From contig CM020619.1 in assembly GCA_009829735.1 (NCBI GenBank), positions 26,003,554-26,067,553 of the forward strand: a DNA stretch of 64,000 bases, read 5' to 3'. Source of the DNA: Pyropia yezoensis. Taxonomy: Eukaryota; Rhodophyta; Bangiophyceae; Bangiales; Bangiaceae. Below, piece by piece: positions 1 to 11,297 of the stretch (positions are counted from its first letter, which is position 1; every line of letters begins with the position of its first letter). The position numbers and the translations under genes were made by a program. Below the pieces are notes generated by a model. It ran no database searches and was not told the DNA's origin. It saw nothing but the letters and a program-made list of their open reading frames with translations.

Positions 1-82
1 ACGTGGCACAAAACGTTACAACCTTGCTTAGTCAAGTTATTAATAGTTATCACGATAAGAAATCAATAATTTACTGCGGTGG

Positions 83-563
83 CTCTACACTGTTGCTCGC
101 TCCAAGTGGAACCGGTCGGGCAACAACGATCCAATCAAGCGTTGCGTCCGCGGCGACCACTTCTTACTCTTTATCCACTGCCTGCTCGAGGCCAACGCGG
201 CCATGGACTCTTTTTGTGTAGCGCACCATCTCGCATGCTTCCCAGTGCGAGCTGGGTCTGGCCAGCAGCAAGGAGGTCCCCATCGCCTCACCATCCGGGC
301 GCAGGCGCTCTCGAGCCGCCGAGGTCTCCATGGCAGGTATTAGCGGCTTGACCAGCGTGCTGTCCAGTGTGGTGCAAGGTATGGGCGCCGGGCGCGTGCC
401 ACGCACTGCTGCTACCGATGTCTTTGACAATGCTGAGGCAATTGGTGCCGTCTGCAAGCAGCGATGGGACGCACGGAACGACCTCGAGGCGGATCCATAT
501 GACGCGACGACCGCCTTGGTCGTCAGCCACCTGCAGCGGCAGCTGGTTGCCTTGATGAAGTAG
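83..563 (+). pseudogene. 3' part of a Harbinger accessory (Myb/trihelix-like) gene
   Basis: The stretch from about 83 reads KWNRSGNNDP, then GDHFLLFIHCLLEANAAMDS. This matches the W-x-x-SG-x-NDP block and following hydrophobic helix of the intact accessory gene at 26383-27865 (FSCSGQNDP, then GDTLLDYGFFCLFKNNAIVMD). In PIF/Harbinger transposons this Myb/SANT-like partner helps the transposase bind DNA. Near 245 the reading frame changes by one base; the tail to the stop at 561-563 then reads as a helical C-terminus ending SHLQRQLVALMK. The 5' part is absent: upstream of 83 is AT-rich, and I see no clear splice acceptor. I infer a decayed fragment of an element whose other parts lie outside the window or are lost. 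Family assignment rests on the short shared block only. Confidence 0.5.
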
Positions 564-2300
564 TACGCGCGCAGCGGGCTGTATTTATTGAGATAAAGAA
601 TGTATCACTTGCTCGCTATCTCTCTGCCGTACCGTTGCCGGGCGCCCGAAGTCGACTCACAGTCCCGACCCCGCCCCCTGCCCCCATCCTACGGGCCGTC
701 AGCCTTTCTTCCGCTTTTCTTCCCTGGCGAGCGCCCGCATGTCTGTGTTCCGGCGCCCGTCCTACCGCGCAGTGACATGCTGCAGGGGATGCCCATCCCC
801 CTCGTCCTCTTTCTGCGTCCTCCCCCCTCCTCCACCTGACATCCAGCGGCTCTTCCCCTCATTCTTCGACATGGCTCACCCCCCTTCCCCAGTATCCAGC
901 CATGCGCCCCCCGCGACTACCCAACGCACCACATTATCTCCCATCTGCTGCCTCTCTCGCGGTTAAAGTTCGTGATCGGCGGGAAGCCAGGGCGGCGTGC
1001 GCGGCCGAGCGGCAAGTGGCGCCCCCGACGCGCATGTCAAGCACGCAGGCGTGCGCGTTTCCATCCACCTCAAGGGACGCGACGCCAAACGCAGCCACGC
1101 GGGAGCCGCCAAAGAGAGAGCTTGGTAGGAGGAGGGAGAAGGGGGCCTCGAAGCGGAACCCCCGCAGCAGCTTTTTTGTGCCTTTGGCGGGACGACAGAC
1201 GGCGTTGGAGGACCGAGGACGTCAGTAGTCGCGAGAAACTTGGATTTAGGCAACTTCCGCACGAATCCAGGTACCATACCCATGTACTCATACACTTGCG
1301 TATCACTCTCGTCAAATACTCTTTGGCATGGTTGGGTCAATGATATACCCACTCGCCATACCCGCAAGGGCGCTGACCCGATCAATACTCTATCGTGCTT
1401 TTCTATAAAATGCCCGGACAAGGACGTGCGGCGTTTCCGGTGTCTGTTCAGACACTGTTCCATTGGCCTGGGCGGGGGTGGTCCGGACACGACGTCTGAC
1501 TGAGGCAAAACGTTCCAGCCACCAGACCCGTGAATTCGAATCATCTGTATTGCCTCGCGTGGAAAAGCTCGCGATTTGTATCTCCCCGCCGGACGTGTCA
1601 CCCGCTAGCCCAAAAAGATGGCCTCTCCGTTGCTCCTGGTGGGCCTCTCTGTGACCCACTTATTCGCTGAAAATACCTGCGCACCGCGCCGGGTGGCCCT
1701 CTAGAATGGGGTGCAAACGCCGCCCGTTACGATTCCCCATTTCGGCTTCCGGCCGATCCATCTGCTAACTGAGGCACTGGGGGCGCGCCTGCCCCCAATT
1801 GGCTGGAACGCTGCAGCCGCAGACACCAGCCACGCTTGAAATGGGCTTGGAACGCCGCAGCCTCCTGACCGCGTCAGGGAGCTTTGGACGCTGCCCCCCA
1901 CAAGTTGGAGTTTCATGGCGGCTTGCCATTGGACAAGCAAAGAACAGTCGATCAACAGAGGATCTCCCATTCTCTCGTGTTATGGGAACCTCGGGGACGT
2001 TGATTGTTCGCGTCAGAAACAGAGTCGTGTGCTGTTTTTCGGCAATGACGTGAGGTCGATCTGCAGAGAACCCATGTCCGACTGATCGCCTTCTCACCAT
2101 GGCGCACGCACCGGCCACTTCGAGGAGGCTGGGATAGCCTTCTCCAGCGCCTGTATCGACTTCGTGGCTTTGTGGGACCCCGGAATGGATGGGTTTCCCT
2201 CCGGCACTCCAGTCGAGCGTCCTATCGCAAGAATAACCACAGAACACGCTGTACAAGAACATTTAGCACCCATTTTTTATGGTGATCTCCCGCGTGAGGC
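564..2300. other. no gene recognised
   Basis: Short ORFs occur on both strands but none shows a family motif or a codon pattern that stands out. The stretch contains one copy of a dispersed repeat (1391-1438, listed separately). A polyadenylation-like GATAAAGAATGT lies just after the stop of the fragment at 563. Confidence 0.5.
1391..1438 (-). repeat. dispersed repeat, copy 1 (inverted to 20655-20702)
   Basis: Positions 1391-1420 are an exact reverse complement of 20673-20702 (30 of 30 bases), and the similarity continues through the motif GAAACGCCGC on one side. On the minus strand the copy can be read as ...RRTSLSGHFIEKHD; the other copy reads RRSTVSGHFIEKHD. The plus strand holds a TATAAAAT box-like string. 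It may be a relic of a coding segment or the end of a small transposon; I cannot tell which. Confidence 0.55.
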
Positions 2301-4060
2301 CCAGAAGCACCCATTGACCATTGGCAGCTACCAGAAGCTTTTTCTTCCGGGAGCACGCACCGTCGTCCCCCTCACTGTCCACCGCCCACATCCGCCACCG
2401 TCGTCCCCCCACCATCCTCGCCACCTCAACCTTCGCCCCCCCCATGTGCTGCTCCGTCAGCGAGAGCGTTCGCGGCAATGGCAGTGGCGGTGGCAGCGGC
2501 AGCGGTAGGAGTGGCGGTGGCGTTCGCGGTGGCGCTGAGGCGCTGGCGGCGGCGGCGGTGACGATGCCGAGGCGGCCACGGCCGCGTTGGCGCCCGCAGC
2601 TGTCGAGGTGGGCTGGGGCCGTGGCGGCGGCAGCAGGTAGGGGGCGGGTGGGGGCTGGGGGGAAGAGACTCATTGGCAGGCGGGCGGCGCAAGCATAGCC
2701 TCTGCATTGGGGTGGAGGGCGGCGGCGGTATTGCGCTGGCGCCGTCGCCGCCGGGCCGCAACGGGGGGGGGAGGGATGGTGGCGCTTGGAGCGGGTCTGT
2801 CGATGATAGAGGATGGGGTGGGGGCGGCGGGGGTGCGGTTGGTCGCGGTGGGCTGAGCGTGAGTGATCCCCTCCCGCCGTGGTGGCGTCCGCGGGTAGGC
2901 CGCGGCGGCCAGTGGCCCGTCACGTAGCCGAGACTCCTTTTGGCACCCACCCCTATGTTGTCGCTGCCGTGTTGCTGTATACGTGAGCTGGTGGAGAGGG
3001 GGGCGTGGGGGGGGGGTGAAAGGGACGCGGGGGAGGTTAACTGGTGTTTTGAAGGGGCTACGGGTAGCATGTAGGGGTGGCCGACTTCGGCTGGCGTTGC
3101 GCCTGCCATCTGGCCGTCGCGAAGCGGAGCGCGTGCGTGTATTTCTGAGGAGGGTCAGGCGTTGACAGAGAAAAAGACGAAATATATGAGCCACTGCCAC
3201 TGCCGCACCTGCCACTGCCACTGCTGCCTCCCCTGGTAGGCCCGATAGGCGGTGGTTCCGCGAAGCTCCTCGTCGGGTGGCGGCTGACGTGGCTGAGCCG
3301 GCCACGGGGGCGCGGGGGGGCGAGGAGGGCGGCCTGGGGAGGCCCGCCGGCCGCTGGGCGACCTTGCGCAACTCCGCCGTCGCCGTCGCGCGTGCGCATC
3401 CTGGCCGCGCAGCGGGGGGGGGGGCGGACGGGCGGGAGGGGCAGGGGCGCCGCCGCCGCCGCCGCGACCGCGTCCCTGCCGCCGCCGCCGCCGCCATATC
3501 CGCCGCAACAGCCACCACCCCCACCGCCGCCGCCGCCACCGCCACCACAAACGCCGCTGCCGCAGCCGCGGGCGCCCCCGGCGGCGGGGTCACCCGCCCG
3601 ACCGGCGGCGCCCCCCTCGCTGCGGCTGGGTGCGGTGGGGGAAAGTGGCACTCATACCCGAGCACCACCGCCGCCAGCGGCCTCCACTATGTCCCGCGCT
3701 GCGGTCGCTGCACCCCGCACCCCTGCCACGGCGACTGGCCTCGTCACCCCCGATGCGGCCGCCGCGGCCGCGACGCCCGCCGCCGCCGTCGCCCGTGGCG
3801 TGCGCACGCGACGGCCGCCGCCACGGACGAGCGGCCTCGCGCGCGGGCGCCCGGTGGAGCCGGCGGCCACGCGCGCCGAGGCGCCGCTGCCGCCGGCAAC
3901 GTCGCCGTCGCCCCGTGCAGCCACCCGCGAGGGGGGCGCCCGGCGGCAGGGGGAATTCGCCCGTAAGTTTACCCGTCACTCTACGAGTTCACCTCCGCGG
4001 CGCCTCCACAGACGTTCCCCACCATCACGAACAAGCACAAAGCGTTCCTGTCACAAACAC
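2300..4060. repeat. GC-rich triplet low-complexity tract
   Basis: The stretch is dominated by GGC/GCC-type triplets, which open long ORFs in several frames on both strands (Pro-, Gly-, Ala- and Arg-rich). No frame contains a recognisable domain, and the ORFs overlap one another in opposite directions, the pattern expected from base composition rather than from genes. Confidence 0.6.
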
Positions 4061-4089
4061 TCGGGGAGAAATAGAATATTGAAGTAGAA

Positions 4090-4926
4090 CAGATGTGCAA
4101 ACAAAGAGGACTCTGCGGTGGCGACCCCACTACCCCTGCATCCCCGCTCACCCCCAGCCCCCCCCTCCCCCTACCTAAAACCCGCCCGCCCCCCAGCACG
4201 AAGCTCCCCCCAGCACAAGCCCCCCCACAGTACTCAACCAAGCTGCACGACTACGAGCACTCTGCGGCCTTCCCCCTCTCCCCCCCCACGTCGAACTCCT
4301 CTTACCGTCTTCCCCCCACAGCCGGCACAATCATGGCCAACCCCCCCAACTCCTACCACAACGACAACAGCTGTCCCCTCCGCCGGCCCCCGTCAGCACG
4401 CCAACGCAGTCGTGTCCACCCCCCCCACCACTCCTCCACCACGACGGACGAGGACAAACAGCGTCCCCAGCGGTAGCACCTCCACAGCCACCGCTCGTTC
4501 TCCCCCCATTTACCCAGCCCGCATCAGCGACCGTCACCACCCCCCCCAGCCGCAACCGCCATCGCCGCTCGCCTGCACCCCCAGAGCATAATAGACGCCG
4601 CCGCCACCTCCATACCGCTGTCGTCACAACTGGGGGCGGCCACGAGCAGCACAGCGGCGGAAAACCGCCGCGAAAGACTGCCACAGCGACGACATCCCCG
4701 CAACCGTCCCCGTCCACGACCGCCGCAGCCCACCGCCGCCACCTCCGCAGTCCCTCGCACCTGCCAAGCAGCCACGACGACCAGCCATAAAACTCGCCCA
4801 CCACTTCAACGCTACGGAAAAAGAAAACATGGAAAAACTGGTGATAAAAAACTAGAGGCGGCGGGGTCGCCCCCAATGACCCACCCCCCCCCCGAGCACC
4901 TATTTCCCCCAAGAACCCCACCTACT
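4090..4926. repeat. C-rich (poly-pyrimidine) tract, left flank of element A
   Basis: The plus strand is strongly C-rich, with runs of up to about nine C and CCAC/CCGC periodicity; the minus strand is purine-rich. The same composition resumes immediately after element A at 19356, so element A appears to have inserted inside one C-rich tract. Confidence 0.7.
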
Positions 4927-4931
4927 CAAGC
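4927..4931. repeat. target-site duplication CAAGC, left
   Basis: CAAGC precedes the first base of the 5' LTR and recurs at 19351-19355 directly after the 3' LTR. Five bases is the usual duplication length for Ty3/gypsy integrases. Confidence 0.85.
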
Positions 4932-5400
4932 GGTGGCAGTATTGACCCCCAGGTAGGGGGGCAACACGTGCCATGCAAGGGGCGGCAGGCCACTAGCCTG
5001 ATCCGTTCCTCCCCCTGCATTTGGGTCCATATTCCCTAAGTTTGGGATAGTTAGCTTAGTAGTAAATCCAACTTGGATTTGAGGGTTTTCTGCATTTATC
5101 GTCTTGAATTTTCGTGTGGCCCGGTGGGCAGGTGCTGGGGTGGGAGATTCTGAGTGGCGAGATTCTGAGTGGACCCTGGGGGGATAAGGGGAGGGACAGC
5201 GGGGCTTGGCCCTGCGTCCCCGTCCCGACCAAGAAACTGTTGGACCACACACCATCCTCTTGTTTGTCCGTGGGGGGTTTGCCCCACAACAGGGACAGAG
5301 TGTGTGCGACTTGCACTTCTTTCGGTTCCCCCGACACGGGAGGCAGCCCTTGCACACCGCCCCAACTTGGGTGCCGTGTGTGCATGTGGTTTTTGCCACA
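4932..5400 (+). repeat. 5' LTR of element A
   Basis: This copy matches 18882-19350 at the same length (469 bp) with about 7-8 substitutions. The ends form the short inverted repeat TGTGGC / GCCACA; the first bases of this copy carry a substitution. It has no obvious TATA box. An internal 11-12 bp direct repeat (GAGATTCTGAGTGG type) lies near 5140-5175. Confidence 0.9.
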
Positions 5401-5402
5401 TT

Positions 5403-5419
5403 TGGTGGAGCAGCAGGGG
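5403..5419 (+). other. primer-binding site of element A
   Basis: TGGTGGAGCAGCAGGGG starts two bases after the LTR end, where the minus-strand primer tRNA pairs in LTR retrotransposons. The same 17 bases occur in element B at 42993-43009 on the minus strand, so both use the same primer tRNA. Which tRNA this is cannot be told without the host tRNA set. Confidence 0.75.
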
Positions 5420-5495
5420 ACAGAGGTAAGCTTTACCTCCGGGTGCACCCGGGTGTAGGGGGCCCTCTGTCTCAGAGGAACGGTGGACTTGGACC

Positions 5496-7570
5496 GTGTC
5501 ATACGGATCGTCAGCCAACATGGATAGCTCGGACCCCCCGTCGTCCGGGGAGTACACGGGTGACGCACGTACTTCAGTGCCTTTGAATACTGGTGAGACA
5601 CAGGTGGGCTTACCTGGGGTCGCAGAGGGACTAGAGGTCCCTCAAGCCAGCAGGACTGGAAGTGCGGGCGGGCAACAGGCCACCCCGACTCAGTCGGGAG
5701 TTCACTTGGGTGACACTTCTGATGTGGGTGGGCCGAAGTCTGGCCACCGTGTCGTATACTCAACGGGAACGTCCCAAGGGGTGAGGACTGTCCCCGCGGG
5801 TTCCACTCGGGTTGGAGCCAACTTTGGCTTGGAGCCGTCGCCAACTAGGCTTTCGGAGGACGGCGGACCTCCGTTGGTTGGCGATGGGCTCGCGCCCATG
5901 CCCCCGGTTGAAACCCCTGAGGAACGTGGTTACCCCTCAGGTGGACTCCCGGAGGCGGACCGAGACTCAACTGGAGTCGTCAATCCACTCCTCGCGGAAA
6001 CTGTCCGTCGGGAGGCGACCAATGTGTTGCGGCAGACTTTGCCGGACCTGGTGGTCACGATGACGAATACTATTCTGAATCAGATTGTGGCGAGTTTGCC
6101 AGATGGCCTGAACGTCCAGACCGGATTGGGGCTTTCGAGCCCGCAGGCGCAGGGGGAATCTCCCCTGACGCCTATTCCGGGTCGCCCCGAACAGGGGGGG
6201 ACCCCTGTGACTCCCAACGTGGGAGCCGCACCATTCTCGGTGGGGCGTACGCCCTTCACGGGGGAGTTCCCCTCGGAAACGCCGACGGCTACACCAAGCT
6301 CGCCGTACCAGACTACAGGCGCTGAGGGTCAACTTACCCCAGTGCCACAGCGGCTGTTCCCTCAACGTGAGGTGCCGCCCAAGATCCAGGTAGCCAACCC
6401 GGTCTACCAGCGGATCTTTGACTGTGAGACCTACGCCCTCCACAACAAGTCGGTGGCGTATGGTTCTGACCAGGCTCGAGCCATGGGCCGTGCCAAGAAG
6501 AATGCACTTCATTCTTTTGGGCACAAAGCGGAGTGGGATGGAACTCCCCCCCTCCGTGTCTTTGAGTTCCTACGTCGTTTCACAAAAGCCTGTGACGACA
6601 ATGCCATAAGTGAAGGCATGGCTTTTACATGCTACAGGAGTTTACGAAGGGCGACCTACGGACAGAACTGATGTCCGTCATGCCCAGCTCCTCAAGGGGA
6701 GGCGCTGGGGAGGTGACTTCGTATTTGGAGCTCGTCAACTGGTTGTTGAGAGCCATGGTTAATGAGGCAGCGTTGGCTTCTCAAGTCGAGCAGTTTACGC
6801 AAGCCCATCAGGAAGAGGCGGAGGACGAGTTGTCCTTTGCGGAGCGAGTCCGTAAGCTCAACAATCTTTGTGGGTTTCTTCATCCACAAGCTGTGGTGAA
6901 GAGTCGGTTTGTGGCGGGACTCCATTGGTCAGTCCGGATGGAGACCCGGGAGCATAACACTGCCCGGGCGACTCTGGCCGAGTTGGCCAGGTTCGCCTAT
7001 CGCAGAGGTGAGGCCTACCGCAAGTTGCGGGAGGAACAATGCCAGGAGCGTCAGGCCGAGTTGGCCAAGGAACGGGAGGAGGCGCGCCAGGCCAGAGAGT
7101 TGAGAGAGGCACGCCGAATCCGCCAGGAGAGGGTGGTAGCTGCCGTGGGAACTTCCCAGGGTATCCCTTCGTCTTCCCCAGTTGGGAAGACCCCTCCCGG
7201 AACAGACCATCGGTGTTGGAACTGCAACTCCGATGGACACTGGGCATATATAATTGCCCCAAGTTGAGTAAACGCATCCAACAACTTGTTAGGAATGCGA
7301 GTAAGAAGTCGGCTACGAACACAGTACGTTCACGCCGCGAGGGTGGGTCTCGACTGGTCGTCGCGGTCGCCACACCCTCGGCGGAGGAGGCGGACACGTC
7401 GTCCTCGGACTCGTCGTCTTCCTCCCCGCCCTCAGATTCGGACGCCAAGTCGGCGGGAAACGAAGGACCGTTGGGGCTGGTCGTCCAAAGCTCACAACGG
7501 CAGCCTCGGCCAAGTGGTCCAGGAGGACGAACCAACCGTGCCGGATACTGCGGCGACCTAAGGGAGTCCG
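5496..7570 (+). mobile_element. gag: gag region of element A, first copy
   Basis: Fossil gag region. It starts with a polar, Ser/Pro/Gly/Thr-rich leader. A capsid-like helical part (YGSDQARAMGRAKKNALHSF, then WDGTPPLRVFEFLRRF) follows, then a Glu/Arg-rich coiled stretch and a CCHC-type zinc knuckle beginning CWNCNSDGHW near 7214. The part after the knuckle is Ser/Asp-rich. In a whole element this protein would form the particle that packages the RNA. This copy is broken in about two or three places. Confidence 0.8.
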
Positions 7571-7622
7571 CCCACCTCGGGTAGGACTCCCCAAGAACGT
7601 AAACCCACGTCGGGTCATCGCG

Positions 7623-10600
7623 GTGCTGACGGGTGAGAACTTCCAGGTGGCTGGACGGGTGCAACTTGCCCCCGGCCGCGCCTGTTGTGCCCGTATCGTA
7701 CTTGATACCGGGTCAGGAGCCTCCTTGATACGCAAGTCGCTATTACCAAAGGAGGTGAAGCTCCAACGCTGGAGGTCCAAAGCTGACCATATGATTGACA
7801 TCAATGGTGGAGTACTTCCCATCGTTGGTGCCGTGACCCTACGAACTAGGTTGGGGACCCATGAGGTCGACGTGACCTATGGTGTAGTTGAGAATATATC
7901 GGTACCCCTGCTTCTGGGTACCCCTTATGTTGTTACACAAGTGCCTTTGATTTGTGGCCCTGAGTATTGGGTCAAGTTGATGAATGGGGAAACCATCCCC
8001 ATCCTTGGTAAGGGAAAGTCTGTGGCTCCTGTGACAGTCTCACAGTCGAAGCCTGTTTGCACTGTGAGAGAAGGGTTTACTGCTACCCTGCGTTTTGCCC
8101 GTAAGGTCACGTTGCCCCCCAACTCGGTGGCGCACGTTGACGTTGTAACTGATTATACGGGGAACGGGTTGGTGCACCCTCACCCCCGTCTTGCTCGCAA
8201 GCACCAAGTGCATGTTGCCCTTGGCACGATGGACTCCAAAGCCGGAGTCCCGTGGAGGATCCAGGTGATGAACCTGAGCTCGTCGCCCAAGTACTTCAAG
8301 TCGGGAGCCAAGTTCGGCTCTATCGACCAACATGAGGGACCAGTAGTAGCGGTCACCCTCAACGCGGGCGCAAGTAGCGACCCGAAATCCGGAAAGGAGA
8401 AGCATCAAGCCAAGTCGGCCACCTCTCCTCGGCCCCATGTGAACATGGAGGGTGTTCCCCCCAGGTTGAGGGTTCAAGTTGAACGCCTCTTGGACCAATA
8501 TCACAAGTTGTGGGAAGGCCAATTGGGACTCATGAGAGCGACCCAACACCGGATCGAGTTGAAGCCCGGTGCACCCCCTATACGCCAACAGCCGTATAGG
8601 GGAGGACCTCGTTCAAGGGCCCTCGTTAAAGAGCAAGTTGCTCGCATGGAGGCCCTCGACGTGATCGAGGCCAGCAACGCCGAGTGGGCGAGTCCGGTGG
8701 TTATCGTCCCCAAAGCTGATGGGACCCCCCGGTTGTGTATCGACTACCGTAAGCTCAACGAGAGCACGGTGAAGGACAGTTATCCCCTACCTAGGATGGA
8801 CGACTGTCTGGACTCTCTGGGGGAGGCAAACGTGTTCTCTACCCTGGACTGTAACGCGGGGTACTGGCAAATTCCCATTGCCCCGGAGGACAGGCATAAA
8901 ACTACCTTTACCTCTCACTGTGGTACCTACCAGTGCAAGCGCCTACCGTTTGGTCTGTGTAACGCGCCGGCAACTTTCCAGCGCGATATGGACATGATTC
9001 TGGCCGGAGTACGGTGGCAGATCTGTCTTGTGTACCTAGACGATATCATTGTGTTCTCCCGAAGTCCGGAGGAACACATTGGCCATCTTGGCCAGGTGTT
9101 CAAGCTACTTGCTGACGCCGGTGTGTCACTGAAGGCGAGTAAGTGCCACCTCTTCACTCAAGAGGTGGAATACTTGGGACATGTTGTCCGTCCAGGGCGT
9201 CTCAGTGTCAACGAGAAGAACTTGAGGGCCATCCGTAAGGCTCAGTACCCCCGGACCCAGACCCAGATGAGGAGCTTCCTCGGGATGTGTAACGTGTACC
9301 GACGTTCCACCAAGGGCTTCGCCAAGGTGGCGAAGCCGTTGAATGAGCTAGTTAGCTCAACGCTACCGAAGAACCTGCCTTCCCCAAGTCGGGTGGAGCA
9401 GGAATCCTTTGAGACTCTTCGGGACCTTCTGCTGAAGCCCCCCATCTTGGCTATTCCCAGGTTGGGAGGCCACTACATCCTGGATGTGGACGCTAGCTAC
9501 GACCAACTTGGTTGTGTGTTGCTTCAGCAGCAGCCGGACAAGGAGTACTTGCCGGTGGGATACTTCAGTAAAGGGCTGAACTCGGCGGAGAAGAACTACG
9601 GAGTCACCGAGTTGGAAGGACTCGCAGTGGTGTGGGCGGTGACGTCACTTCTTCACTACCTAGAGGGTGAGAAGTTCCTCATCCGCTGTGACCACCGCGC
9701 GTTGCAGTTTATCTTCAAGACGGACTGTACGAACACTCGTCTCAACCGGTGGAGGGTGCGACTGGCACCCTTCAACTTTGACATTGAGTACCGACCTGGC
9801 AGGCAACATGCCCTTGCCGACGGCCTCTCTCGGGTACCTACCGAGGGGCTGGACACTAACCCAGTCGATGAGGACATCCCCATCGTGGGGGTAGTCACGC
9901 GCTCGGGTCAGGCGTTGAACCCCGAGGCGCCAGGGAACAAGAAGTACTTGCCCCTGTCCCTGGAAGAGGTGGTGAAGGCCCAGGCCGAGGATCCCTTCTG
10001 CAAGTCGCAGAGGGATACATTGGATACGGTGGTTGAGACGCGCTTCTTTCTGGGAGACGATGGCCTCCTCATGAGGAGGGGGGTATTCCAGGGGACCGAA
10101 CAACTTGTCGTCCCCGCATCCCTCAAGGGCAGTATCCTTGAGAGGGAGCACAACGCTCCCACGGATGGACACCTGGGGTCTAGTTAAACTGTACCAGACC
10201 CTGAGGACCAGGTACTACTGGCCGTCCATGGTGGTGGACATCTACAGTTGGGTGGCTGCCTGCACAAGTTGTGCACAGAACCGTCTGATGGAACGGCGGC
10301 CAAGTACGGCTATGCTATTGTTCTCGGCCAAGGAGCCCTTCGCCGCGTTGGCGATGGACATTCTTGGGCCACTGCCAGTGACCGAGGAGGGCAACCAGTA
10401 CCTCCTGGTCATCTGTGACCGCTTCACGAAACTAACGCGAGCGATCCCACTGGCAGAGATCACGGCCATGTCGGTCGTGTCAGCCTTCCTAGATCACTGG
10501 GTTGCCGCGTATGGCATCCCGGATAGTACACTATCGGACAATGGACCGCAATTTGCGTCTGTACTGTTTCAGGGAGTGCTGGATATGTTGGGGGTTAAGG

Positions 10601-10797
10601 CAAACTATGCCACCCCCTACCACCCAAAAACTAATGGGCAGGTGGAGCGCTTCAACAAAACTATTGTTAGGCAGCTGCGCCACTATGTGAGTGAGCACGT
10701 GAAGACGTGGGACCAATACATTTCTATCCTTACTACTGCCTACAATTCGCAGGTTCACTCATCTACAGGGGAAGTACCCCTCGCTTTTGTGACCCCC
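7623..10797 (+). mobile_element. pol: pol region of element A, first copy (runs into the gap)
   Basis: Domains in order: aspartic protease with LDTGSGAS near 7701; reverse transcriptase with the conserved LCIDYRKLN and YLDD (near 9033) motifs; RNase H (DVDASYDQLG near 9484); and the start of integrase with its zinc-binding region and D,D residues (MDILGPLP and LSDNGPQF). The sequence stops at the N gap inside integrase. It is the near-identical counterpart of the copy after the gap. Broken, about one or two breaks in this stretch. Confidence 0.85.
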
Positions 10798-11297
10798 NNN
10801 NNNNNNNNNNNNNNNNNNNNNNNNNNNNNNNNNNNNNNNNNNNNNNNNNNNNNNNNNNNNNNNNNNNNNNNNNNNNNNNNNNNNNNNNNNNNNNNNNNNN
10901 NNNNNNNNNNNNNNNNNNNNNNNNNNNNNNNNNNNNNNNNNNNNNNNNNNNNNNNNNNNNNNNNNNNNNNNNNNNNNNNNNNNNNNNNNNNNNNNNNNNN
11001 NNNNNNNNNNNNNNNNNNNNNNNNNNNNNNNNNNNNNNNNNNNNNNNNNNNNNNNNNNNNNNNNNNNNNNNNNNNNNNNNNNNNNNNNNNNNNNNNNNNN
11101 NNNNNNNNNNNNNNNNNNNNNNNNNNNNNNNNNNNNNNNNNNNNNNNNNNNNNNNNNNNNNNNNNNNNNNNNNNNNNNNNNNNNNNNNNNNNNNNNNNNN
11201 NNNNNNNNNNNNNNNNNNNNNNNNNNNNNNNNNNNNNNNNNNNNNNNNNNNNNNNNNNNNNNNNNNNNNNNNNNNNNNNNNNNNNNNNNNNNNNNNN
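10798..11297. other. 500-N assembly gap
   Basis: Exactly 500 unknown bases, a conventional placeholder length. The sequence left of the gap (6260-10797) is repeated right of it (11298-15837) with very few differences. This suggests that two contigs overlapped and were scaffolded without merging. Confidence 0.95.

Noticed and set aside
2426-4087. Long overlapping Pro-, Gly-, Arg- and Ala-rich ORFs on both strands
   Set aside because: They come from GCC/GGC triplet repeats that open several frames at once; no domain, and no frame is clearly better than its antisense.
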